The translations under genes were made by a program, and so were the position numbers. Shown here piece after piece: positions 7,325-14,647 of a stretch of 28,379 nucleotides of DNA. Within the stretch, counting starts at the first letter, position 1. Each line of letters opens with the position of its first letter. The notes beneath the pieces are model-generated. The model saw only the letters and a program-made list of their open reading frames with translations, ran no database searches and was not told the DNA's origin. Location of the stretch: positions 1-28,379 of the forward strand of contig WUQV01000217.1 of NCBI GenBank assembly GCA_009889585.1, in the 5' to 3' direction. The stretch comes from Candidatus Bathyarchaeota archaeon. Its GTDB lineage: Archaea > Thermoproteota > Bathyarchaeia > Bathyarchaeales > WUQV01.

Positions 7325-7827
7325 TTATGCAAGATTCAAGAGCCTGAAAAAGTACAAAAGCTTAAATTACAAATAATTGGACATTTGAAAGTAGTACAAG
7401 AAGGCCTCAAGAGCTTTGCAGAGTAGTTTTCATCATCAGTTGAAACCAATTACTTGGTAAAGATGCGATTGATTTTTGGTATCATTGGTATAATGACTTT
7501 CCAACTCCTAAGGAAAATTATGAACCAGTACGAGTTAAGATGAAAAATGGGAACGTTGCAGGAGTGTGGATAAGATAACATTGGAAAAATTATCACTATG
7601 ACGATGTTATCTTAATCAATAACAAAGTCGAAGTTGCTTTCTTAGGTCCCATGCATATACCGTGGGTTCATAGACGAGGGAATGATTCACGTTTTCGATT
7701 TGTAGTTAAATTTATGGCAAGAGACGATGATTATCCAATTATACCATCAAGTCCACCAAAATATTATAAAGACCCTGACCATAAATTAGGTTGTGTAAAC
7801 TACGAGGGATGGCCGCCACTTTTATAG
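7325..7827 (+). pseudogene. Decayed AT-rich gene(s) with in-frame stops and a frameshift
   Basis: Downstream of the 86-aa ORF the frame stays protein-like but is broken by TAA (7322-7324) and TAG (in KSFAE-stop near 7425). It then shifts frame to GKDAIDFWYHWYNDFPTPKE (from 7456), is broken again by TAA at 7576-7578, and continues as HWKNYHYDDVILINNKVEVA, LGPMHIPWVHRR and GCVNYEGWPPLL to a TAG at 7825. Three stops and one shift in otherwise coherent, Trp/Tyr-rich protein sequence indicate a recently decayed gene or gene pair. No family is recognised. Confidence 0.6.
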
Positions 7828-7983
7828 AGATATAAACAGAAGGAGGAAAAATTATTTTAAATAGTACCAATATAGCGAGTAGCAGCTTGAAATAGAAAGG
7901 GCCGCACATTTAAAGCAGTTATCTAAATCTTATATAAAGATCTAGGCTTTCTACTTTGATGTTATCAAGTTTTATTTGAGCAA

Positions 7984-8003
7984 TTTAGTTTACCTAAACT
8001 AAA
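7984..8003. repeat. Perfect 8-bp inverted repeat
   Basis: TTTAGTTT - ACCT - AAACTAAA, about 80 bases before top6A. It could be an operator or the end hairpin of the decayed island. Confidence 0.5.
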
Positions 8004-8039
8004 ACTGTTTCACAGGGCGAGGAGGAAAGATTACGCCCG

Positions 8040-8059
8040 TTTAAAGGCGCCTTTTAAGC
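8040..8059 (+). promoter_or_regulatory. top6A promoter
   Basis: TTTAAAGGCGCCTTTTAAGC: two TATA-like cores (TTTAAA and TTTTAA) around the palindrome GGCGCC. The second lies 27 bases before the ATG, fitting a leaderless transcript. The 13-mer TTTAAAGGCGCCT recurs at 14346-14358. Confidence 0.45.
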
Positions 8060-8080
8060 AAGCTTTAACGAAGCCTAACG

Positions 8081-11000
8081 ATGGAGCCGTTCGACATGAG
8101 CGATACGCCGATGTCTGAAAGGAAGAAAGAGGTCCTCTTGACCCTCGAAAGGCTTGGGTCCGCTGTCTACGATCAAATCGAAAGAGGAAGGTTCCCGTCG
8201 ATAAGGATGCCGAGCCGCTCGGTGAACAACATCCGTTACGATCAAAACGTTCGTCAATACGTCTTAGGGGATAAGACGGCGATTAGAAGCTCTCGAAACG
8301 TACGCCATATTAAACCGTTCACCCAACTTATTTGGACTGCATTTTTCTCCCATGAGTTAACGACCAAGGGCAAGACTTCAACCCTTAGGGACGTATTCTA
8401 CTCAGCTCAAGCTTACGACATATCGTTTAAAGATCAACAGGAGTCTGATAGCATCATAACGGATCTTGAGACTGTCTTAGGACTCGCTCGTGAGGACTTT
8501 AATATCTTCCCTGAGGAACGCTCGGTTTGCGGGGATGAGGTTATTCTGATTGAAAGAAACGGCGTTCTTAGAACGGAGAGAATAGGCGATTTCGTAGATC
8601 TTCATATCGAAGGGAAGATAGTCGCAACTGAAACAAAGGCTATGGCTGTTTCATCTGACGGCAGAAGTTACTTAGACGATGTCATATGTGCTTTAAGGCA
8701 TGAGAATGATGAGCCTATTTATGAGGTGAAGCTTCGCGGTGGTTATAGCGTCAAATTGTCAGGTTATCATAGCATAGTGGTCTTAGAGGATTATAGAATA
8801 AGAAGGAAGAAGGTAATAGACTTGAGGGAGGGAGACCTTATCCCCGTCTGCTTTAACGTTCCAAACAAGGAGGGGATGGCCGAGATTAACGTGGCTGAGT
8901 TTCTCCTGGATGAATGCTTACATGATTTAGATGGTATATACGTTATTGGAGATGGAGATCCGAGGCGTTTCATTAAGAGGGGAATGTCAAGCAAGCTGAG
9001 GAAATCCTCTCGAATGATTTACCGTAATATAGTGGAGAAGGGAATAGTCCCCCTTAATCTCTATAAGGGAAGGGATGAGCTCCCGAGGGAGGGATATATA
9101 AGGCTAAAATACGCAAGGGATAAAGTTCCAGTTCGTATTAAAATAACGGATAGCCTCTGTAGAGTCCTTGGATATTATGTTTCAGAAGGATGTACAATAC
9201 AAGGAAGAGCTATCTGCTTCTCCTTTGGGAAGGAGGGTAAGAAATGGGCTGACGACCTCAAAGGATGCTTTAAGGAATGTTTTAACGTTGAACTTACTAA
9301 GCCTACTGGCTCTGGAATGCAGCTCGTATACTATGGAAAAACATTGAGCTGGCTTTTATCGACTCTGTTAAAAGCTGGAGCTAAAGCTCCAACTAAAGAG
9401 GTGCCATTCATAGTCTTTAATCTCCCAAGGGACATGAAGATGGAATTCCTTAAGGCGTACTTGAGAGGAGATGGATGTTTATATGAAAGTAAGGAGAAAG
9501 GTGAAGTTATGTTATTAGCTTCAACCGTTAGCCGAAAACTTGCTTCAGACCTCTGCCTCTTGCTCGCTCAGCTTGGAATATTCGCAACCATTAAGGAGGG
9601 CAAACCAAGAAGCCATGAGCATAAAGGATGGAAGATAATCAGAAGGCATGAATCATATGATGTTATAATTAGAGGTACGTGGTTAAAAAAGTTAGAGAAT
9701 TTTGTTAGGGATACCTTTGGTGTTCCGTTAATTCCACTAAAGTCAGGACGACAGCAGTTAGCGCATTGTTATAAAAAGAGCCTCCTTCAACCCTTGCTAT
9801 CACTCCTTCCTTATGAAAAGAGGCAAAGGTATAGCGGTAAGTCTATCTCTTGGCTTAAGGCGATGGAAGCCATAAATACTATTGAATCATCAGATCCTAA
9901 AGTTGTTTTTCTGAAGAGACTTATTGATAATAAGATTATTCCAATGCCTGTTGTATCGATTGAGATTAAGCCAGCTCCTTCAAAGTTATATGACTTAGAG
10001 TTAAACCCAAGTCATACCTTCGTCTGCGGACTTGGACCTGTAGTGGTTCACAATAGCGCGATATTCGGCGATTTAACGATAGAATACACGGTGCCGGGTT
10101 ACGAAGGGAAGCGGTTGAACCTCGCTTCCCATCCTGATGGCGTAATGATCGGGCCGGCTTTAACGTCAGCTGCCTTCGTTAAGACGAGCGCGGATAAGGT
10201 CATAGCGATTGAAAAAGGCGGCTTATTCACTAGGTTCATCGAGGAAGGCGTACATAAGCGATTCAACGCCATCCTCATTAACACGGCTGGCCAGCCTCCT
10301 CGTTCTACTCGTTATATTATTCGTAGGCTTAACCAAGAGCTAAATCTTCCCGTACACATACTTACGGATAGCGTAGCTGGCGATGAGCCGATCGTCGTTC
10401 GAAGGGGTGGCGAAGTTAAATACCTAACCATTAAGGAATTCGCTGATCTCGTTTTTGGTGAAGAAGGGGACGGCTCACCAGAATGGTGTATGTTACAAGG
10501 CCTAGGTTGGGAGACTTTAGCGCACGACCCCGATACGAATGAGGTAAGGTGGTCTCCTATCGTTTGCGTATATAGGCATAAAGCCGCAGGGCCTCTACTC
10601 CAAGTTAAGCTTGAAGACGGCCGTGAGATTAAGGTGACCAAAGATCATAGCCTCTTCACCTTAAGGGAAGGTAAAGTCGTACCGATTGCAACATCGCAAT
10701 TAACGATTAATCAATACATCATGGTACCCTTTTGCTTTCCATCGATAAATGCTGAATTTAGCATGCCTTCAATCATTAATAACAACCCATACCTTCCCGT
10801 CGAAGCATTTCCAGAGCTATTTCAAGTGAGTGGGTTCGACCTCTTACAACGCCGTCAAAAAAAGGTATCGTATGAGCACCTAAGGCCGCGGGTTAAAAAA
10901 TTGTTAGCCGCCTTTGGAGAGCTAGCGAGCGGTGGGCTGATATCTCGCGGAATCCTCAGGTTCTTAACGAGAAAGGGCTACGTCGTTAAGAGCGGTTCGG

Positions 11001-11542
11001 ATTACGTGATTACCCAAAGTGGATGGAAGGCAGTTGAAGTCTTACGGAGGGCCTCCACCCTATTAAACGGACACCTCCGTCCAGCGAGGGTAACGGAGAT
11101 AAAAGAGATTCTTGGAGGAGAACTCGTTTACGACTTAGCCGTTCCGAAAGGCCGGAGTTTCATCGCAGGTTTCGGCGGCGTTTTATGCCATAATAGCGAC
11201 CCCTGGGGCATGCACATAGCCATGGTGATAATCTCGGGCTCGGCCTTAGCCGCTCATTTGCGCGAGCTAACGACTCCTGACGCTAAGTGGATCGGCGTTT
11301 GGGCGACGGACATCGTTAAGTACGACTTACCGAGCGATCCGCTTACGAACGAGGACGTCAAAAGGCTTCAAGAGCTACAAAGGGATCCTAGGTACGAAGG
11401 CGAGCTTTGGCAAAGGGAGATAAAGACCTTCTTGAAGATTAAGCGAAAGGCCGAGCAAGAAGCGTTTAGCAGACATGGGTTGACGTACATAGTCGATGAA
11501 TATCTACCGGCGAAGTTGAAGGAAGCGATTGAGCAAGGTTGA
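8081..11542 (+). CDS. top6A: DNA topoisomerase VI subunit A (Spo11-like), with two inteins
   Basis: DNA-cleaving subunit of topoisomerase VI, partner of Top6B. The ORF encodes 1153 residues; removing inteins at residues 150-658 and 764-1038 leaves 369, the normal Top6A length. Extein 1 (1-149) holds the winged-helix domain and the catalytic Tyr107 in STLRDVFYS. Extein 2 (659-763) has GDLTIEYTVPG and the Toprim Glu711 in VIAIEKGG. Extein 3 (1039-1153) begins with SDPWGMH, the Toprim metal-binding Asp motif. Splicing would restore EERSV-SAIFGDL and ILTD-SDPWGMH. Without splicing the Toprim site is broken, so activity depends on both inteins. The start at 8081 is supported by a TATA-like box 27 bases upstream. 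Confidence 0.95.
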   Translation: MEPFDMSDTPMSERKKEVLLTLERLGSAVYDQIERGRFPSIRMPSRSVNNIRYDQNVRQYVLGDKTAIRSSRNVRHIKPFTQLIWTAFFSHELTTKGKTSTLRDVFYSAQAYDISFKDQQESDSIITDLETVLGLAREDFNIFPEERSVCGDEVILIERNGVLRTERIGDFVDLHIEGKIVATETKAMAVSSDGRSYLDDVICALRHENDEPIYEVKLRGGYSVKLSGYHSIVVLEDYRIRRKKVIDLREGDLIPVCFNVPNKEGMAEINVAEFLLDECLHDLDGIYVIGDGDPRRFIKRGMSSKLRKSSRMIYRNIVEKGIVPLNLYKGRDELPREGYIRLKYARDKVPVRIKITDSLCRVLGYYVSEGCTIQGRAICFSFGKEGKKWADDLKGCFKECFNVELTKPTGSGMQLVYYGKTLSWLLSTLLKAGAKAPTKEVPFIVFNLPRDMKMEFLKAYLRGDGCLYESKEKGEVMLLASTVSRKLASDLCLLLAQLGIFATIKEGKPRSHEHKGWKIIRRHESYDVIIRGTWLKKLENFVRDTFGVPLIPLKSGRQQLAHCYKKSLLQPLLSLLPYEKRQRYSGKSISWLKAMEAINTIESSDPKVVFLKRLIDNKIIPMPVVSIEIKPAPSKLYDLELNPSHTFVCGLGPVVVHNSAIFGDLTIEYTVPGYEGKRLNLASHPDGVMIGPALTSAAFVKTSADKVIAIEKGGLFTRFIEEGVHKRFNAILINTAGQPPRSTRYIIRRLNQELNLPVHILTDSVAGDEPIVVRRGGEVKYLTIKEFADLVFGEEGDGSPEWCMLQGLGWETLAHDPDTNEVRWSPIVCVYRHKAAGPLLQVKLEDGREIKVTKDHSLFTLREGKVVPIATSQLTINQYIMVPFCFPSINAEFSMPSIINNNPYLPVEAFPELFQVSGFDLLQRRQKKVSYEHLRPRVKKLLAAFGELASGGLISRGILRFLTRKGYVVKSGSDYVITQSGWKAVEVLRRASTLLNGHLRPARVTEIKEILGGELVYDLAVPKGRSFIAGFGGVLCHNSDPWGMHIAMVIISGSALAAHLRELTTPDAKWIGVWATDIVKYDLPSDPLTNEDVKRLQELQRDPRYEGELWQREIKTFLKIKRKAEQEAFSRHGLTYIVDEYLPAKLKEAIEQG
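8528..10054 (+). mobile_element. Intein 1 in Top6A, with LAGLIDADG endonuclease domain
   Basis: 509 residues, from Cys150 (CGDEVILIERNG, block A) to His-Asn 657-658 (block G, PVVVHN), followed by extein Ser659. A block B-like stretch with His (LSGYHSIVV) and block F (LYDLELNPSHTFVCG) are present. The endonuclease has both helices, RVLGYYVSEGC and EFLKAYLRGDG. All splicing residues are in place, so it is likely active. It is somewhat AT-richer than the exteins. Confidence 0.93.
10370..11194 (+). mobile_element. Intein 2 in Top6A, without LAGLIDADG, with winged-helix-like insert
   Basis: 275 residues from Ser764 (SVAGDEPIVVRRGGEVKYL) to His-Asn 1037-1038 (GGVLCHN), followed by extein Ser1039. 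Block B is VTKDHSLFTL and block F is ELVYDLAVPKGRSFIAG. No LAGLIDADG or HNH signature is visible. The middle (about residues 890-1000) reads as a helical region plus a winged-helix-like unit (ELASGGLISRGILRFLTRKG, then YVITQSGWKAVEVLRRA). Its base composition is close to that of the host gene. It may be an old intein whose endonuclease was lost or replaced. Confidence 0.88.
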
Positions 11543-11543
11543 A

Positions 11544-11562
11544 GGAGGCCGGTAGAGCCTCC
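11544..11562 (+). terminator. Hairpin directly after top6A
   Basis: GGAGGC - CGGTAGA - GCCTCC starts two bases after the stop codon. It is a perfect 6-bp stem with no following T run, so it could aid RNA stability or termination. Confidence 0.35.
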
Positions 11563-11738
11563 GATGAAAAGCGTCAACCTAAGCCTAAGGGCTTGGCCCA
11601 CGAGCCGACGTAACTTTCTCAACTATTTCAGCGGAAGCTCCCTTGCGATGGCCGAGGGATGAGGCAATAAGCAACGTCCCCACGCCCAAGTCGTCCCATT
11701 AGGCCTATAAGCTTGAATTCGCGCTTGTGTTAAACCCG

Positions 11739-11802
11739 TGGGTTGTTGGAACAGGAGCACCTTACCTTCGTAAGGCGCGTTCGCTGAGCGCTTAACAACC
11801 CA
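11739..11802 (+). other. Predicted branched RNA structure upstream of the acyl-CoA synthetase alpha gene
   Basis: A perfect 9-bp outer stem (TGGGTTGTT 11739-11747 with AACAACCCA 11794-11802) encloses a hairpin CCTTAC-CTTC-GTAAGG (11760-11775) and a smaller GCGC/GCGC hairpin (11775-11791). This would be a three-way junction ending about 40 bases before the GTG start. The rest of the gap 11563-11841 holds nothing recognisable. It could be an untranslated leader element, a small RNA or a relic of an insertion; no known RNA family was recognised. Confidence 0.4.
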
Positions 11803-11841
11803 AGAGGTCCTTTAGCAGCATAGCCCGACGAGGTCTTGGCC

Positions 11842-13320
11842 GTGGAGGCATCATCCCTTAAGCCATTCTTCGATCCGTCGTCGATAGCAGTAATAGGTGC
11901 CTCTCGACTGACCGCCAGCGTTGGAGGGGTCATCTTTCGAAACCTCCTCATAAACAAGTCCAGAGGCCTTTTGAAGGCTGAGCTTCATCCAGTGAACCCT
12001 AAGTACGACAGCGTGCTTGGAGTTAAGTGTTACAAGGAGCTTAAGCGGGTTCGAAACGCCGAGCTAATCGTAATAGCCGTTCCAGCCGCGTCCGTGCCGG
12101 ATGTCATGGAGCAGGCGAGGGATGTAGGGGCAAGGGCAGCGATCATCATCTCAGCGGGGTTTAAGGAGGTTGGGAATGAGCGGCTCGAGCTGGAAGTCGT
12201 TCGAATCGCGAGGAAGGGCGGGGTTCGCGTCATAGGCCCGAATTGCCTCGGGGTTTACGATCCGTTCACCGGCGTTGATACGCTCTTCCTCCCTGAGTTT
12301 AAGCCCCTTTCGACAGGCGAGGAGGTGTTAGCAACGCCAAGGCCCATCCCGGGCTCGGTGTTGTTGATAAGCCAAAGCGGGGCGCTAGGCGTGGCGGCGT
12401 TGGACTACATGGCTGGGAGGGCCATCGGCCTTAGGTGTTTCATCAGCTTAGGTAATAGAGCTGATGTGACGGAGCACGAGCTCCTTGGCTACTTCCGAGA
12501 CGACCCTCGAACTAAGGTCATAGCGCTTTACATCGAGTCGATAACGAACGGCAGGGCCTTTATGAAGGAGGCCATCAAAACGAGCTACGTCAAGCCCATC
12601 GTAGCCCTTAAAGCGGGAAGGTCTGAAGCTGGCGCTAGAGGGACCGTCTCTCACACGGGCTCGTTAGCTGGCGTGGACAAGGTTTACGAAGCCGCCTTCG
12701 AGAAGTGCGGCATCGTAAGGGCTGGGACGCTATCCGACCTCTTCGACATGGTCAAAGCTCTTTTAAATCAGCCGCCGGCCTACGACGATAAAGTGGCGAT
12801 ATTAACGAACGCTGGCGGCCCTGCCATCCTCGCCGCCGATGCATGTGAGCTTTTGGGGCTTAAGGTCGCGATGCTTCAGAAGGAGGTCGTCGAGGCCTTT
12901 CGTCGAAACGTTGAAGCGGGGATCTTCCCATGGATCGCCACGTTCTCAAACCCAATCGATCTATCCGGTAACGCGACGGATGGAATGTTCAAGGAGGCCT
13001 TGAGAATATTGGTCGACGACGAAGGCGTTAACGCCATCATCCTCATGACGTTACATCACACGCCTTTCATAACGGAAGGGGTCGTCAAGGAGGTTATCGA
13101 AGTCGCGCGAGGCGCCACTAAGGCCATCGTAGCGTGCGTCATCGGAGCGACGGAGATGGCGGAGAGGCTCATGAAGCTGTACGAAAGCTTCGGGATCCCA
13201 GCTTATCGCTTCCCCGAGGAAGCCGCTAAAGCCATTTACGCCTTAGTGAAGTATGGCGAATTCCTAAAGGAGCGGGAGTTGTTGAAATCGAGCCTCATTG
13301 AGGTACATGACCTAGGATGA
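11842..13320 (+). CDS. acdA: Acetyl/acyl-CoA synthetase (ADP-forming), alpha subunit
   Basis: Alpha subunit of the archaeal ADP-forming acyl-CoA synthetase, which makes ATP from acyl-CoA, ADP and phosphate. Seen: an N-terminal CoA-binding Rossmann domain (FFDPSSIAVIGAS, IGPNCLGVYDP), then succinyl-CoA ligase-like domains with LLISQSGALG and the phosphohistidine loop GTVSHTGSLAG, and LTNAGGPAILAADACE. About 490 residues, a little over the usual 450-465. GTG 11842 is preferred over TTG 11836 because GAGGT lies seven bases before it. The beta subunit is on the opposite strand and the two genes overlap by 26 bp at their 3' ends, so they cannot form an operon. The acyl preference cannot be read from the sequence. 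Confidence 0.92.
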   Translation: MEASSLKPFFDPSSIAVIGASRLTASVGGVIFRNLLINKSRGLLKAELHPVNPKYDSVLGVKCYKELKRVRNAELIVIAVPAASVPDVMEQARDVGARAAIIISAGFKEVGNERLELEVVRIARKGGVRVIGPNCLGVYDPFTGVDTLFLPEFKPLSTGEEVLATPRPIPGSVLLISQSGALGVAALDYMAGRAIGLRCFISLGNRADVTEHELLGYFRDDPRTKVIALYIESITNGRAFMKEAIKTSYVKPIVALKAGRSEAGARGTVSHTGSLAGVDKVYEAAFEKCGIVRAGTLSDLFDMVKALLNQPPAYDDKVAILTNAGGPAILAADACELLGLKVAMLQKEVVEAFRRNVEAGIFPWIATFSNPIDLSGNATDGMFKEALRILVDDEGVNAIILMTLHHTPFITEGVVKEVIEVARGATKAIVACVIGATEMAERLMKLYESFGIPAYRFPEEAAKAIYALVKYGEFLKERELLKSSLIEVHDLG

Positions 13321-13999
13321 CCCTAGCGTCGATGACGGTGGACCCCCTTTCGTAGACGAAGATGGGGTTTAAGTCGAGCTCGGCTATTTCAGGAAGCTCA
13401 ACGAGGATCTTCGAGACCTTGACAACAATCTCAACCACCGAGTCGACATCGAGCGGCCTCCCACGAAGGCCGCTGAGGACGCGATAGCCCCTCACCTTCT
13501 TGACGAGCTTAACCGCCTCACATTTGTTAATCGGGGCCACGGCGAAGGCTACGTCGCCTAGCGCCTCGACGAAAATGCCGCCAAGCCCGAATGCGACGAT
13601 GGGCCCGAACGTCGAATCCCGCATGCCTCCGATCATTACTTCGATGGACTTAGGCATCATCTTCTCAACGAGGATGCCGAAGATTCGAGCTTCAGGGGCA
13701 TTCCTCCTAACGTTTGATAACAAGTCCTCATAGGACCTCTTGAGCTGGGCTGAGCCTTCGATGTTCAACATGACGCCGCCTACATCCGTTTTATGTACCA
13801 CATCTGGCGAGACAACCTTAAGCACGACTGGATAGCCCATCCTCTCAGCGGCTTCAACAGCCTCCATCACGTTTGTAACAAGCTTATGCGGAACGACAGA
13901 TATGTTGAAGTTTGAGAGGAGGGCATAAGCCTCATGTGGAAGAAGCATCCTCCGCCCCTTGTTCAACAAGTCCCTTAAGGTCGCCTTGACATCCGTCAT
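13295..13999 (-). CDS. acdB: Acetyl/acyl-CoA synthetase (ADP-forming), beta subunit
   Basis: ATP-grasp subunit (234 residues, normal length) that transfers phosphate between the alpha-subunit histidine and ADP. Seen: LLPHEAYALLSNFNI, YPVVLKVVSPDVVHKTDVGG (nucleotide-binding strand and mobile loop), EVMIGGMRDSTFGPIVAFGLGG and the metal-binding end ELDLNPIFVY. It is convergent with the alpha gene, overlapping by 26 bp. A TATA-like TTATAA at 14054-14059 gives a leader of about 30 bases with a purine-rich AAGGGGCGG before the ATG. Confidence 0.93.
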   Translation of the reverse strand: MTDVKATLRDLLNKGRRMLLPHEAYALLSNFNISVVPHKLVTNVMEAVEAAERMGYPVVLKVVSPDVVHKTDVGGVMLNIEGSAQLKRSYEDLLSNVRRNAPEARIFGILVEKMMPKSIEVMIGGMRDSTFGPIVAFGLGGIFVEALGDVAFAVAPINKCEAVKLVKKVRGYRVLSGLRGRPLDVDSVVEIVVKVSKILVELPEIAELDLNPIFVYERGSTVIDARVILGHVPQ

Positions 14000-14053
14000 G
14001 TTAACCGCCCCTTACGATAAGCTTCGATGACATCAGCTGTTCTCGCATAGGGC

Positions 14054-14059
14054 TTATAA
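14054..14059 (-). promoter_or_regulatory. TATA-like box for acdB
   Basis: GCTTATAAGC, self-complementary, 55-60 bases before the acdB ATG. Transcription would start near 14030. Confidence 0.4.
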
Positions 14060-14345
14060 GCGGTTCAATCGCATCGCGTCCTTGATATCGGAATCGATGA
14101 ATTCGTCGACGCAAGTGAAAAGAAAGGCTCTCATTGCTGTTGGTAGCTTCCTCCACGCATTTGGTTACATCATTAGCCGTCAACGTCATCCGTTCGCCCC
14201 GAATGCTCCCCGTGATGGGAGGGATGAAAGTTAATGCTAGACCGGAACGGTTGCGCTTACGTTATCCTCTGGAGTTATCCCGCAGAAGGGGCCTCGGCCC
14301 CGGGCCATGTTCTTGACGGTTGGTTAAAGAACAAAAAGAAACGGC

Positions 14346-14358
14346 TTTAAAGGCGCCT
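14346..14358 (+). promoter_or_regulatory. Promoter of the 14383 gene, sharing a 13-mer with top6A
   Basis: TTTAAAGGCGCCT, identical to 8040-8052 upstream of top6A. The TATA-like TTTAAA is centred 34 bases before the ATG. Confidence 0.42.
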
Positions 14359-14382
14359 CGTTCAACGGATTGTTGAAGCCTC

Positions 14383-14604
14383 ATGAGCGAAAGGGCAGGC
14401 CCTTCGATCGTAATCGCCGAGAGGTTCCTCGGGTTGCTCATGTTCATCGTTGGTACGATCTTAGCGTATCACACCCAAGCTAACCTAAGGGACTTCGCGG
14501 CCGAGATGGGAAGGGAGGCGGCCGCTTATGCTCAAATCCTCACGGCCTTTGGGCTTTTGCTCGCGTTAATAGGCGTGCTCCTGCTGTTCGCTAAGGTCAA
14601 GTGA
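14383..14604 (+). CDS. Small membrane protein, two transmembrane helices
   Basis: 73 residues with two hydrophobic helices, about 14-29 (FLGLLMFIVGTILAY) and 50-70 (ILTAFGLLLALIGVLLLFAK), joined by a charged loop (RDFAAEMGREAAAYA). The cytoplasmic side is probably the basic C-terminus. It has its own leaderless promoter. No family is recognised. It precedes the radical SAM gene by 43 bp, but that gene seems to have its own TATA-like CTATAAGC at 14616-14623. Confidence 0.65.
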   Translation: MSERAGPSIVIAERFLGLLMFIVGTILAYHTQANLRDFAAEMGREAAAYAQILTAFGLLLALIGVLLLFAKVK

Positions 14605-14647
14605 ATTCGACAACGCTATAAGCATCGAATTCGTTATAAAGCGCCAG

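Larger units (their letters stand above)
14000..14382. other. Gap between acdB and the small membrane protein
   Basis: It holds the acdB promoter and leader, a GC-rich hairpin GGGGC-CTCG-GCCCC (14288-14301) and, at its right end, the promoter of the 14383 gene. Frames open on both strands here read as low-complexity Arg/Ser-rich sequence and are not convincing genes. Confidence 0.45.

Noticed and set aside
7576..7578. Stop-codon readthrough (for example pyrrolysine) in the AT-rich island
   Set aside because: The stops are of two kinds (TAA and TAG) and there is also a frameshift, so decay is the simpler explanation. Pyrrolysine uses TAG only.
14001..14189. 62-aa minus-strand ORF directly before acdB
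   Set aside because: The TATA-like box at 14054-14059 lies inside it and serves acdB, and the translation is not protein-like.
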